A DNA stretch of 64,000 nt from Peptoniphilus asaccharolyticus DSM 20463 (GCF_900176115.1 NZ_FWWR01000011.1:62001-126000); one strand, 5' to 3'. Shown: positions 1 through 6,815, numbered from the stretch's first letter. Translations and numbers: made by a program. The notes: generated by a model not told the origin, from the sequence alone.

Positions 1-1
1 A

Positions 2-448
2 TTAAATGTGTCAGTGGATTATTTAATGGGTATGGAGGGTGTAAATAATGGAAAATACATAATACCTGTATTTAGTCAGGTTGCTGCTGGTAATCCTATT
101 TTTTCTAGTGATGAAATAATTGATTATGAGGAAATTCCTATTGAGTGGAAGGACAAGGGGGAATTTTTTGCTGTTCGCTTAAAGGGGGATAGTATGTTAC
201 CTCGTTTTGCTGAGGGTGATGTTGTGATTGTTAGAAAGCAGGATAGTGTTGATAGTGGTGATTTAGCTATTGTGCTTGTTAATGGTGATGAAGCAACTTT
301 TAAAAAGGTGGAGTTATTAGATAATGGGATAGTTTTGATTGCTTTAAATAGTGCTGTTTATACTCCTAAGGTTTACACTAATGATGACATTGAAAGGTTG
401 CTGGTTAGAATTATTGGCAAGGTTGTGGAGGCGAGGATAAAGTTATGA
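2..448 (+). CDS. C-terminal part of a phage-type repressor with S24 peptidase domain (cut by window edge)
   Basis: The frame is open through the left edge. The first residues read LNVSVDYLMG, the usual end of an XRE helix-turn-helix domain, so the DNA-binding part lies outside the window. The rest is a LexA/CI-like autoprotease: an Ala-Ala-Gly candidate cleavage site, the catalytic Ser in GDSM, and a Lys in the following strand (TFKK). Members of this family repress lysogeny or island genes and self-cleave when RecA is activated. It lies just upstream of a tyrosine integrase, so it is read as the repressor of the left-hand element and as SOS-responsive (inference). Confidence 0.8.
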   Translation, partial: LNVSVDYLMGMEGVNNGKYIIPVFSQVAAGNPIFSSDEIIDYEEIPIEWKDKGEFFAVRLKGDSMLPRFAEGDVVIVRKQDSVDSGDLAIVLVNGDEATFKKVELLDNGIVLIALNSAVYTPKVYTNDDIERLLVRIIGKVVEARIKL

Positions 449-482
449 GGAAAGTTTTGGCTTGGATTGCTGGGGGTATAGA

Positions 483-1571
483 ATGGCAAAAAGGAGAAGA
501 AAAAAACCTAATGGCAGTGGCTCTATTACTAAGTTAAGTGGAAATAGGGCTAAACCTTATTTGGCAAGGTCGCCAATGACTGAGGTAGCTCCTAATGTGT
601 TTAAGCGTATTAGTTTAGGCACTTTTGCAACTGTGAGAGAGGCTGAACAAGCTTTGTTTGGTTGGAAAGAACTTTACAATAAAAAGATGGAGAAAAATTA
701 TTCTCTTGATGATGTTTATAATTTTTGGATTGATGAGGTAGAAAAGTATGATAAAGTTAGTCCTAAAACTATTGAAAATTATAAGATAGCTTATAGACGT
801 TATGAGGGTTTAAAGGATAGATATATTAAAGATTTAAATATTGATGTATTACAGCCTTTTTTTGACGGACTTGTTAATAATAGAAATGGTAAGGATTTAG
901 CTTATTCTTCTAAAAAATATATTCTGACTGTTTTGAGTTTGATTTTTGAGTATGCTATAAAGCATGATATTATCGAAAAAGATTATACTAAGTTTGTTAT
1001 TTTAACTAGCAAAAAAGATAAGAGGTATTATGGCACTTTTTCTAGCAGTGATATTAACTTGATGTTTAGTTTCGTGGGCAAAGGAATTCATGTTGAAGAG
1101 GCTCTAATAATGATTTATACCGCTTTAAGACCTGCTGAATTTTTTAACATGTCTGTTGATAATGTGGATATTGATAAACGTTTAGCTTATGGTTTAGGTG
1201 TTAAGACTAAAAAGGGTAAGGCTCGTATCACTCCTTTAAGTTTAAAGATTATTGATATTGTAAAGTCTTTGTATGATGAGGCTTTAAAAAATGATATAAA
1301 ATACTTGTTTTTTACTGAATTTGATAATAAAATGAGTGTATCTAATTATTCTAAAAAATACTTTCCTAATATGTTAAAGTCTTTAGGTATTTACAGGGAC
1401 AATTTAAAGCCTTATTCTTGTAGATATACTGGGGCGGATTTAATGCGTTTAAAGGGTGTTGACGCTGAAACCCAAACGGAAATTATGGGGCATGAAAGTT
1501 ATTCTACTACAGCCGATAATTACCATTCTATTCAGGAAGATATTTTGTTAAATGATGTTGATAGCTTGTAA
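483..1571 (+). CDS. Tyrosine integrase of the left-hand element
   Basis: A site-specific tyrosine recombinase of about 362 residues. The basic start MAKRRRKK is preceded by a G-rich ribosome site at 471-475, so ATG 483 is preferred over the TTG at 462. An N-terminal arm-binding region and a core-binding domain come first. The catalytic domain shows the first Arg in YTALRPAEF, the second Arg in PYSCRYT (Ser where His is common), and the His and Tyr in GHESYSTTADNY near the C-terminus. The gene ends 75 bp before tRNA-Thr, with four tandem repeats between them that look like arm sites. It would integrate and excise an element whose body lies left of the window. Confidence 0.88.
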   Translation: MAKRRRKKPNGSGSITKLSGNRAKPYLARSPMTEVAPNVFKRISLGTFATVREAEQALFGWKELYNKKMEKNYSLDDVYNFWIDEVEKYDKVSPKTIENYKIAYRRYEGLKDRYIKDLNIDVLQPFFDGLVNNRNGKDLAYSSKKYILTVLSLIFEYAIKHDIIEKDYTKFVILTSKKDKRYYGTFSSSDINLMFSFVGKGIHVEEALIMIYTALRPAEFFNMSVDNVDIDKRLAYGLGVKTKKGKARITPLSLKIIDIVKSLYDEALKNDIKYLFFTEFDNKMSVSNYSKKYFPNMLKSLGIYRDNLKPYSCRYTGADLMRLKGVDAETQTEIMGHESYSTTADNYHSIQEDILLNDVDSL

Positions 1572-1573
1572 TT

Positions 1574-1614
1574 GTTGCCAATAAGTTGCCAATTTGTTAC
1601 CAACTGTTACCGTT
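1574..1614 (+). repeat. Four tandem 10-11 bp repeats, candidate integrase arm sites of the left-hand element
   Basis: Units GTTGCCAAT (1574), GTTGCCAAT (1585), GTTACCAAC (1596) and GTTACCGTT (1606) repeat with helical spacing directly after the integrase stop codon. Short direct repeats next to an integrase gene and an attachment site are typical arm-type binding sites. The function is inferred from position. Confidence 0.55.
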
Positions 1615-1634
1615 TTTCATAGTTTTGAAACGCC

Positions 1635-1640
1635 TATAAT
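1635..1640 (+). promoter_or_regulatory. Possible -10 box just upstream of tRNA-Thr
   Basis: TATAAT lies 6 bases before the first tRNA base, which would give an almost leaderless transcript. No good -35 box is visible at the right spacing (1612-1617 is GTTTTT). It could be an AT-rich coincidence. Confidence 0.3.
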
Positions 1641-1646
1641 TAGTTT

Positions 1647-1722
1647 GCTATCGTAGCTCAGTAGGTAGAGCACTACATTGGTAATGTAGAGGTCACGGGT
1701 TCAAATCCCGTCGTTAGCTCCA
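1647..1722 (+). tRNA. tRNA-Thr (anticodon GGT)
   Basis: The cloverleaf folds with D stem GCTC/GAGC, anticodon stem CTACA/TGTAG around loop TTGGTAA (anticodon GGT), T stem ACGGG/CCCGT and an encoded CCA. The acceptor stem GCTATCG/CGTTAGC pairs except for a T5-T68 mismatch. The 3' part from 1678 is repeated at 11026-11072, so the gene is the attachment site of the element to its right and its present 3' half probably came from that element. Another integrase gene abuts its 5' side. Confidence 0.9.
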
Positions 1723-1724
1723 TA
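1678..1724 (+). repeat. attL core: 3' part of tRNA-Thr
   Basis: These 47 bp match 11026-11072 at 46 of 47 positions; the difference is A at 1703 versus G at 11051 in the T loop. The copy covers half of the anticodon loop to past the CCA. This is the classic signature of integration into the 3' end of a tRNA gene with restoration of the gene. Confidence 0.9.
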
Positions 1725-1746
1725 TTTACGACGATTAGAAAAAAGT

Positions 1747-1767
1747 AATCGTACCAAAATCGTACTA
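1747..1767 (+). repeat. Pair of AATCGTACYA repeats, left-end integrase arm sites
   Basis: AATCGTACCA at 1747-1756 and AATCGTACTA at 1758-1767 are direct repeats 11 bp apart. The same pair occurs in the same orientation inside the right end (10904-10924). Matching helically phased repeats at both ends of an integrated element suggest arm-type sites for the adjacent integrase. Confidence 0.6.
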
Positions 1768-1770
1768 AAA

Positions 1771-1801
1771 AAAGACATCCTAAAAAATGGATGTCTTTTT
1801 T
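1771..1801. terminator. Bidirectional terminator at the integrase 3' end
   Basis: AAAGACATCC and GGATGTCTTT pair around a short A-rich loop, with T runs on both strands. The integrase stop codon (1780-1782) lies in the stem. It can end both the leftward integrase transcript and the rightward tRNA transcript. Confidence 0.8.
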
Positions 1802-2877
1802 GCTGCCTCTTCTTCCAGGGCTTTTATTAAATTATCATCACTTGAATTAAATAGATGGGCGTATATGTTTAATGTAGTTGATACTTTCTCATGACCTAGC
1901 CTATTACTTATAGATACGATATTAATACCGTTATGGATTAATAGGGATGCGTGGGAGTGTCTTAAGTCGTGTACCCTTATAGTTTTTATTTTAGCTAATT
2001 TAGAGTATTTTTTTATAGCTTTTTCAAATACTCTTTTTTGAAATGGGAATATCCTTTCATCATCTGCAGGGCTATATATTTTCTTTTTATATTCTAACAA
2101 TTCATCAATTACTGATTGAATAATAACTATTTTTCTAATGCTTTTTTTACTCTTAGGGTTTGTTATAATGTCCTCTTTTTTAATTCTTTGATATGATTCA
2201 TCTATGTTTAATATATTCCTCTCTGAGTCGATATCGGACCATTTTAATGCCAGTAACTCTCCGATTCTTAGACCGCTCCAATACAGTATATTAAAGCCTA
2301 AGTGTAGTTCTGACCTATCTATAACATTGATAAATTGATTAAATTCTTCAATGCTCCATATCTGTATATCTTTATCTGATTTTAAGCTGCCTATGCTACC
2401 AGTTTTTAAGCATGGGTTTTCTTTTAGGTTATGAAATTTAACTCCATAATTTAGAATAGCTGATAATAAGGTATTAAGGCTTTTTAAATAGGTCGGAGAG
2501 TATGGCTTATTAGTTACAGGACTAAGCTCTGTAAGCTTTATATTTTGCCATTCTCTAATTATTAAGGGGTTTATATCATTTATCTTTAAGTCCTTAAAAT
2601 AGGGTAAGATATGGGCTTGTAGGTAGGTGTTTTTTGTAGTAATTGTGTTTATTTTACACCTGGGTTTTATATCTTCCATGTACTTATCGGTTAGGGTTTG
2701 AAAAGTCATGCTAGGGGATAGATCTATATTATTTAAAAAGTCTCTTTCCCATTCTTCAGCTTGTTTTTTAGTTTCAAAACCCTCTTTTTTCTTTCTCTTT
2801 CTATTTCCCTGGTAATCTGTGTAATAAAAAGAGCAATACCATTTGCTGGAATTGCTCGGCATTCTTTTTGATGGCAT
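1780..2877 (-). CDS. Tyrosine integrase of the satellite-like element
   Basis: A 365-residue phage-type integrase. The N-terminus (about 1-55) is the AP2-like arm-binding type (WYCSFYYTDYQGNRKRKKKEGF), followed by a SAM-like core-binding domain. The catalytic residues are visible: Arg in WSGLRIGELLALKW, His and Arg in HDLRHSHASLL, His in LGHEKVSTT and Tyr in NIYAHLF. The gene reads toward attL, as is usual for elements in tRNA genes. The start ATG has AAAGGA upstream. A 12-bp inverted repeat in the leader (2910-2950) may affect its expression. Confidence 0.93.
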   Translation of the reverse strand: MPSKRMPSNSSKWYCSFYYTDYQGNRKRKKKEGFETKKQAEEWERDFLNNIDLSPSMTFQTLTDKYMEDIKPRCKINTITTKNTYLQAHILPYFKDLKINDINPLIIREWQNIKLTELSPVTNKPYSPTYLKSLNTLLSAILNYGVKFHNLKENPCLKTGSIGSLKSDKDIQIWSIEEFNQFINVIDRSELHLGFNILYWSGLRIGELLALKWSDIDSERNILNIDESYQRIKKEDIITNPKSKKSIRKIVIIQSVIDELLEYKKKIYSPADDERIFPFQKRVFEKAIKKYSKLAKIKTIRVHDLRHSHASLLIHNGINIVSISNRLGHEKVSTTLNIYAHLFNSSDDNLIKALEEEAAKKTSIF

Positions 2878-2909
2878 AGTTTCACGTCCTTTTTTTAATT
2901 TTACTTGTT

Positions 2910-2950
2910 AATTTAATTATTCAGCAGTTGGGGGAGCTAATAATTAAATT
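2910..2950. repeat. 12-bp perfect inverted repeat in the integrase leader
   Basis: AATTTAATTATT (2910-2921) and AATAATTAAATT (2939-2950) are exact reverse complements around a 17-nt G-rich loop. It lies 33 bp upstream of the integrase start on the minus strand. It could be an operator or an RNA hairpin in the leader. Confidence 0.5.
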
Positions 2951-2978
2951 TTTTACGTTTTTTTAATTTGTTAAGACA

Positions 2979-3043
2979 AAAGACCTGACAAAATACATAA
3001 ATATAATGCCAGGTCTTTGCAGATGGTAAGGCTATACCTTACC
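2979..3043 (-). terminator. Two hairpins between repressor and integrase, likely terminator region
   Basis: AAAGACCTG/CAGGTCTTT (2979-2987 with 3010-3018) is a 9-bp perfect stem. GGTAAGG/CCTTACC (3025-3031 with 3037-3043) is a compact hairpin. Both lie just past the leftward repressor gene. The T run after the first stem is weak, so termination is likely but not certain. Confidence 0.5.
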
Positions 3044-3088
3044 CTGTATATTGATCATTATACTTAATAAGTTATAAGAAATCAATTT

Positions 3089-3805
3089 TTAAAATGGTAT
3101 ATCGTCTGGGTTGATATATGGTTTGTTGTCTAAATCATCTAAGTCGTCTAATAAATCATTTAAAAATGAAGACTTATTTGTTGACTCATTTCCTGAAACT
3201 AAATCGTATAAATCTCTCAACTTTGAAATATTATCATTAGATGTTGGTACGATATCATATACTTCATCAATAGAGTGTATTTTGTTTAAGTTACAATCTG
3301 AGAGCAGTTTAAAAACTTTTAAATTTAATTCTAGACCATCAGAATATATACAATAATAATTGTTTGATATATCAACGTAATAAATTGAATCATATATATC
3401 ACTAATAAGAGGTTTTTGTTTATCTAATTTATTAGCCTGTTCAGAGTATATTTTTGAATCTGCAGAGGTAAGATCAAACAATATTTCACATAATTCAACC
3501 AGGTCAAAAGGTATATCAATATTAGGATTTGTTGGAGAAATCCATTTTATTTTTTCATTCTCTGTTAAATTTATTAGTTTTTCAATTAAAATAGTAGATT
3601 TACTTTTTTTAGATTCAAAGAAATAAGAAATATCAACTTTTAAAACTTCTGATATTTTCTTCAATCTAGAATTTGGGATATTTTTTATATCTCCAGTTTC
3701 ATATTTAGACAATGTAGCTTGAGATAAACCAACTTTATCTCCTAGTTCTTGAAGTGTAAGGCTATTTTCTAAACGAGCCTTTTTTATTTTGTCTCCTAGT
3801 TCCAT
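3089..3805 (-). CDS. XRE-family repressor with SSB-like C-terminal tip
   Basis: The protein has 238 residues. Residues 1-65 are a clear XRE/CI helix-turn-helix (LQELGDKVGLSQATLSKYETG). No S24 peptidase Ser/Lys pair follows, so it is not an obvious RecA-cleavable repressor. The last part is very acidic and ends NPDDIPF, the tip that SSB proteins use to recruit partners; the SSB in this window ends NEDIPF. It is divergent from a small Cro-like gene across a promoter with inverted repeats. The role as master repressor of the element is inferred; the tail suggests it senses or competes for an SSB-binding protein. Confidence 0.82.
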   Translation of the reverse strand: MELGDKIKKARLENSLTLQELGDKVGLSQATLSKYETGDIKNIPNSRLKKISEVLKVDISYFFESKKSKSTILIEKLINLTENEKIKWISPTNPNIDIPFDLVELCEILFDLTSADSKIYSEQANKLDKQKPLISDIYDSIYYVDISNNYYCIYSDGLELNLKVFKLLSDCNLNKIHSIDEVYDIVPTSNDNISKLRDLYDLVSGNESTNKSSFLNDLLDDLDDLDNKPYINPDDIPF

Positions 3806-3833
3806 AGTATTCCTCCTGAATTAAATTATATAT

Positions 3834-3943
3834 ATTCTTTTCAAGAATATCAATTAATTTTAATCAATTATTTAAAAATGTGTTGACTTATCTAAATAAT
3901 ATAATTATAATTAATCATAAAGAATATATTTCTTAAAAAGAAT
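3834..3943 (+). promoter_or_regulatory. Divergent control region: sigma-A promoter and three operator-like dyads
   Basis: TTGACT (3883-3888), a 17-bp spacer and TATAAT (3906-3911) form a good rightward promoter for the early genes. Three inverted repeats share the half-site AAGAA/TTCTT: 3834-3848 (ATTCTT-3-AAGAAT), 3920-3934 (AAGAA-5-TTCTT) and 3930-3942 (TTCTT-3-AAGAA). They sit near the repressor start and just after the rightward -10 box, as expected for CI/Cro-type operators. Binding by the repressor is inferred. Confidence 0.7.
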
Positions 3944-3961
3944 AAAGGAAGGGGTGAGGTA

Positions 3962-4156
3962 ATGAGACTTGATGCAACAAAAATAAGAATAGCATTAGCT
4001 GAAAGAGTTATATCAATTAAAGAATTATCAAAAATATCCAAGGTATCTTATAACACTATATGTGCGATACTAGCTGGTAAGAGCTGTTCAATAGTAACTG
4101 CGGGTAAAATAGCTGATGGTTTAGGCATACCAGTAACTGAGTTATTGGAGCAATGA
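3962..4156 (+). CDS. Small Cro-like helix-turn-helix regulator
   Basis: A 64-residue single-domain XRE/Cro-like protein (IKELSKISKVSYNTICAILAGK, then the usual final helix GIPVTELLEQ). It is the first rightward gene after the divergent promoter, with the ribosome site GGAAGGGGTGAGG before ATG. By position it acts as Cro or an antirepressor-type switch against the divergent repressor. Confidence 0.8.
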   Translation: MRLDATKIRIALAERVISIKELSKISKVSYNTICAILAGKSCSIVTAGKIADGLGIPVTELLEQ

Positions 4157-4169
4157 AAGGAGTATAGGA

Positions 4170-4355
4170 ATGGCTAAGTTGATTAATAAGGATGTTGTAT
4201 GCGATATACTGCATATTAGTCAATCAACGGCATATAAGGTCATTAAACAACTAAATGAAGAGCTAAAGGATAAAGGCTATATGACTATTAGCGGTAGAGT
4301 TCCTGAGGAGTATTTAAGAGAAAGGTATAATTTAAAAAATGAAAGTTATAACTAG
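4170..4355 (+). CDS. Small DNA-binding protein, excisionase-like
   Basis: Sixty-one residues with one helix-turn-helix region (VVCDILHISQSTAYKVIKQLNEEL), preceded by AAAGGAG. Short phage proteins of this size and fold often act as excisionase or DNA-targeting helix-turn-helix proteins. It starts 14 bp after the Cro-like gene and is probably co-transcribed. The specific role is not provable from sequence. Confidence 0.65.
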   Translation: MAKLINKDVVCDILHISQSTAYKVIKQLNEELKDKGYMTISGRVPEEYLRERYNLKNESYN

Positions 4356-4374
4356 AAATTTAGGTATAAGAAAA

Positions 4375-4477
4375 GCCCTAAAGTGTGCGAATAAAAAGTT
4401 CCCCAACTTAACACACTCCAGGGCAGACGTGAGCCTATGCTCATTTATATTATACCATAATTTCAACCGTTGGGGAA
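4375..4477 (+). ncRNA. Candidate structured RNA with pseudoknot between two early genes
   Basis: Within the 141-nt gap three elements combine. Stem 1 pairs 4375-4387 with 4412-4424 (five pairs, an AA/CC internal loop, then six pairs). A small hairpin GAGC/GCTC lies at 4431-4442. The loop of stem 1 contains TTCCCCAAC (4399-4407), an exact 9-bp complement of GTTGGGGAA (4469-4477), which ends six bases before the next gene's Shine-Dalgarno. It could be a cis-acting leader, a small RNA or a structured replication site. No known family is assigned. Confidence 0.55.
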
Positions 4478-4496
4478 ATTAAAGGAGTATAAAAAA

Positions 4497-4856
4497 ATGA
4501 ATTTTGGAGAACAATTAAGACGATTAAGAAAAGATAAAGGATTGACACAAGATGAACTAGGAGAGGTTTTAGGAATAAGCAGCTCAACTGTATCAGCTTA
4601 TGAAACTAACAAGGTAATACCTAATGAAGATATAAAAAATAAGATAGGTGATTATTTTGAAATTAATGTTAATCAGTTATTAGATGAAGATATAGAGGAA
4701 AGTTATGTAAACAGGAACAAAAGAAATTTAATTGATATGGAGCTTGCTAAGGTATTAGGGGCCATAAATGCTTTAACTGTTGTTTCTGATGCGTTAATAG
4801 CAGATATAAGAAAAAGCATTGAGACAATAGACCAATTAACTGATGACTTAGTGTGA
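4497..4856 (+). CDS. XRE-family regulator
   Basis: About 119 residues. Residues 1-66 form a helix-turn-helix domain (GEQLRRLRKDKGLTQDELGEVLGISSSTVSAYE), and the tail has a likely helical oligomerization stretch. ATG 4497 follows AAAGGAG (4481-4487); the upstream TTG at 4470 falls inside the candidate RNA structure and is not used. This is a second XRE protein in the early operon, so the element has at least three helix-turn-helix regulators. Confidence 0.8.
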   Translation: MNFGEQLRRLRKDKGLTQDELGEVLGISSSTVSAYETNKVIPNEDIKNKIGDYFEINVNQLLDEDIEESYVNRNKRNLIDMELAKVLGAINALTVVSDALIADIRKSIETIDQLTDDLV

Positions 4857-4864
4857 GGTGATAT

Positions 4865-5176
4865 ATGACTATAAAAAGATATTATTGGTTAAAATTATAT
4901 AAAGACTTTTTCAATGATGATTTAATAAAAAACTTGAAAAAGAAAGATAGAGGATACACGTATATAGTTATCTATACAAAGCTTTTATTGTTGAGTTTAG
5001 AAGATGAGGGCCATTTATTTTTTGAATCGGTGGAAGATAGTTTTAATGAAGAATTGGCATTAAAAATTGATGAAGACCCAACAGATGTAAAAACAACTGT
5101 TGAATATTTGATTGATAAAGGGCTATTAGAAATTAAAGCGGATGATGAATACTTTTTTAAACTAAATATATGGTGA
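4865..5176 (+). CDS. Phage replisome-organizer N-terminal domain protein (short paralogue)
   Basis: This 103-residue protein begins KRYYWLKLYKDFF and matches in layout the start of the next gene (KRYYYLKLKENFF). It ends after the winged-helix part with no linker or C-terminal domain. The phage replisome-organizer N-terminal domain binds origin DNA. The tandem short copy could modulate the full-length protein or be a duplication remnant. It is tightly spaced: 8 bp after the XRE gene and 5 bp before the next. Confidence 0.7.
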   Translation: MTIKRYYWLKLYKDFFNDDLIKNLKKKDRGYTYIVIYTKLLLLSLEDEGHLFFESVEDSFNEELALKIDEDPTDVKTTVEYLIDKGLLEIKADDEYFFKLNIW

Positions 5177-5181
5177 TGTGA

Positions 5182-5961
5182 ATGTCGGACAATAAAAGAT
5201 ATTATTATTTGAAATTAAAGGAAAATTTTTTTGATAGCGAAGAAATGGTCTATCTTGAAAGTGAAAAGGACGGGGTAAAGTATTCTAATTTTCTTTTGAA
5301 ATTATATTGTAAGAGTTTGAAGCGAGAAGGTAGATTAGTTTTGAATGAATTAGTACCGTATGATACAAAAATGTTAGCAAAAGTTACAAGATTTAGCGAA
5401 AGTTTTACAAAAAAAGCATTAAAAAAATTAGAAAATTTAGGGTTAATTCAAAGGTTAGATGATGGAACAATATTCATGTCTAATATCCAAGAATATATAG
5501 GTAAATCAAGTACTGAGGCAGACAGAAAAAGAATATACAGAAAGAAAATTGAAGAAGAAAAGAGCGGACAAATGTCCGGACAAATGTACGACAAACGTAC
5601 ACCAGAGATAGAGATAGATAAAGAGATAGAGAAAGAGATAGATGATATTGATAGATTTAGAGATAGATTTAAAGAGGTAACAGGAAGAAACGCATATATA
5701 AAAAATCAATCATCAATAAATTCATTTATTAATTCTTATGGTGCTACTGCTTTAGGTGTAGTTATGGAGCAGATAGAACATAGTAATTATTTAAAATCTA
5801 ATGCTGATTTTGAATGGGTTTGTAATAACCTTAGTAATATAGCTAATGGTAAGTATAGGGACAGAAACCAAGAGGCCGACACTGAATATGAAGAGCCTGA
5901 ATATTATATAGATGATAGGGGTTATAAGAGAAGTGTAATCACTAAGGAAATCTTATTGTAG
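5182..5961 (+). CDS. Phage replisome organizer (replication initiator)
   Basis: This protein has 259 residues. Residues 1-115 are the phage replisome-organizer N-terminal domain (winged helix). A charged linker (about 128-160) contains SGQMSGQM and acidic repeats. The C-terminal part (about 160-235) resembles DnaD/DnaB-type helicase-loading domains. Such proteins bind iterons in their own gene and recruit the loader. Three 12-bp iterons do lie inside the linker-coding region. A DnaC-like loader follows downstream. Confidence 0.82.
   Translation: MSDNKRYYYLKLKENFFDSEEMVYLESEKDGVKYSNFLLKLYCKSLKREGRLVLNELVPYDTKMLAKVTRFSESFTKKALKKLENLGLIQRLDDGTIFMSNIQEYIGKSSTEADRKRIYRKKIEEEKSGQMSGQMYDKRTPEIEIDKEIEKEIDDIDRFRDRFKEVTGRNAYIKNQSSINSFINSYGATALGVVMEQIEHSNYLKSNADFEWVCNNLSNIANGKYRDRNQEADTEYEEPEYYIDDRGYKRSVITKEILL
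5565..5675 (+). repeat. Iterons and GA-rich repeats inside the initiator gene, candidate origin
   Basis: Three tandem 12-bp units (CGGACAAATGTC 5565, CGGACAAATGTA 5577, CGACAAACGTAC 5589) are followed by an AT/GA-rich tract with repeated AGAGATA (5603-5675). Origins inside the initiator gene, made of iterons next to an AT-rich unwinding zone, are known in lambdoid and lactococcal phages. An origin here is inferred from this layout. Confidence 0.55.
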
Positions 5962-5969
5962 GTGTTTAT

Positions 5970-6203
5970 ATGTTAGATGGCAGAGAGTTAAGAGAGCAGA
6001 CTTTAAAGGTTTGTAAACTTGAAAAACAGGCATTTGATTTGTCGGTAAAGCCTATAAAGTATTCTAATGGTTATGTATGTCCTAAGTGTAATAATAGGCG
6101 TGTCTATATGGTTATTTATGAGCGTAACGGCTTATTTTATACAGGTGTAGGAAATTGTAAGTGTAGTAATAGTGAAGATAATAGCCAGCAAATGGCAGGC
6201 TGA
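5970..6203 (+). CDS. Small zinc-finger-like protein
   Basis: A 77-residue protein with a CxxC pair (VCPKCNNRRVYM) and a second CxC near the C-terminus (NCKCS), so it probably binds zinc. It starts 8 bp after the replisome organizer, within the same operon. The function is unknown; small zinc proteins are common in phage replication modules. Confidence 0.6.
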   Translation: MLDGRELREQTLKVCKLEKQAFDLSVKPIKYSNGYVCPKCNNRRVYMVIYERNGLFYTGVGNCKCSNSEDNSQQMAG

Positions 6204-6236
6204 TTAAATTATGGATAGTGAGTAGGTGTTTAAATT

Positions 6237-6812
6237 GTGATTCAAAAAGGATGGATAAAGACTTATAGAGAATTATTAGATAAATCTATATGGCTTGATT
6301 CTACACCAGAACAAAAAGTTATTTTAATGACCTTACTATTAATGGCTAATCATAGTTATAAAGAATGGGAATGGAAAGGTGAAAAATATGCAGCTAAACC
6401 AGGGCAATTTATTACAAGTTTAGAATCTATTGTTAAAAACTGTGGTAAAGGTATTTCAGTTCAAAATGTAAGAACAGCTTTAAAGAGATTTGAAAAATAC
6501 GGTTTTCTAACAAACGAATCAACAAACCAAAATAGGCTTATAACCATAGTAAATTGGAATTTTTATCAAGGGAAAGATGAAGAATCTAACAAACACACTA
6601 ACAATCACTTAACAGACAGACAACAGACACCTAACAATCACTTAACACCTAACAAGAATGAAAAGAATGATAATAATAAAAATAATAAATATCCGGAATC
6701 AGTTCAACGTAAATTTGATGAGCTTAGAAAAGATAGAGGTAGAGCAACTATGAGTGATGACGACCTTATTTATTTATTTGGTGAAGAATATTTTTTTGAA
6801 GAGGATGATTGA
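6237..6812 (+). CDS. Second replication initiator-like protein (winged helix, DnaD type)
   Basis: The predicted protein is 191 residues starting at GTG. The N-terminal 105 residues form a winged-helix replication domain (KGWIKTYRELLDKSIWL ... GISVQNVRTALKRFEKYGFL) as in phage DnaD-like initiators. An Asn/Thr/His-rich linker (about 120-150) follows, then a short helical tail. A 17-bp direct repeat lies in the linker-coding DNA. Together with the previous initiator, this element has two origin-binding-type proteins. It abuts the DnaC-like loader by 3 bp. Confidence 0.72.
   Translation: MIQKGWIKTYRELLDKSIWLDSTPEQKVILMTLLLMANHSYKEWEWKGEKYAAKPGQFITSLESIVKNCGKGISVQNVRTALKRFEKYGFLTNESTNQNRLITIVNWNFYQGKDEESNKHTNNHLTDRQQTPNNHLTPNKNEKNDNNKNNKYPESVQRKFDELRKDRGRATMSDDDLIYLFGEEYFFEEDD
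6598..6647 (+). repeat. 17-bp direct repeat inside the second initiator gene
   Basis: CTAACAATCACTTAACA occurs at 6598-6614 and 6631-6647 (33 bp apart), with a further partial CCTAACAA just after. It encodes the linker of the winged-helix protein. Its location parallels the iterons in the first initiator gene, so it may be a second binding array. Confidence 0.5.
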
Positions 6813-6815
6813 CGT

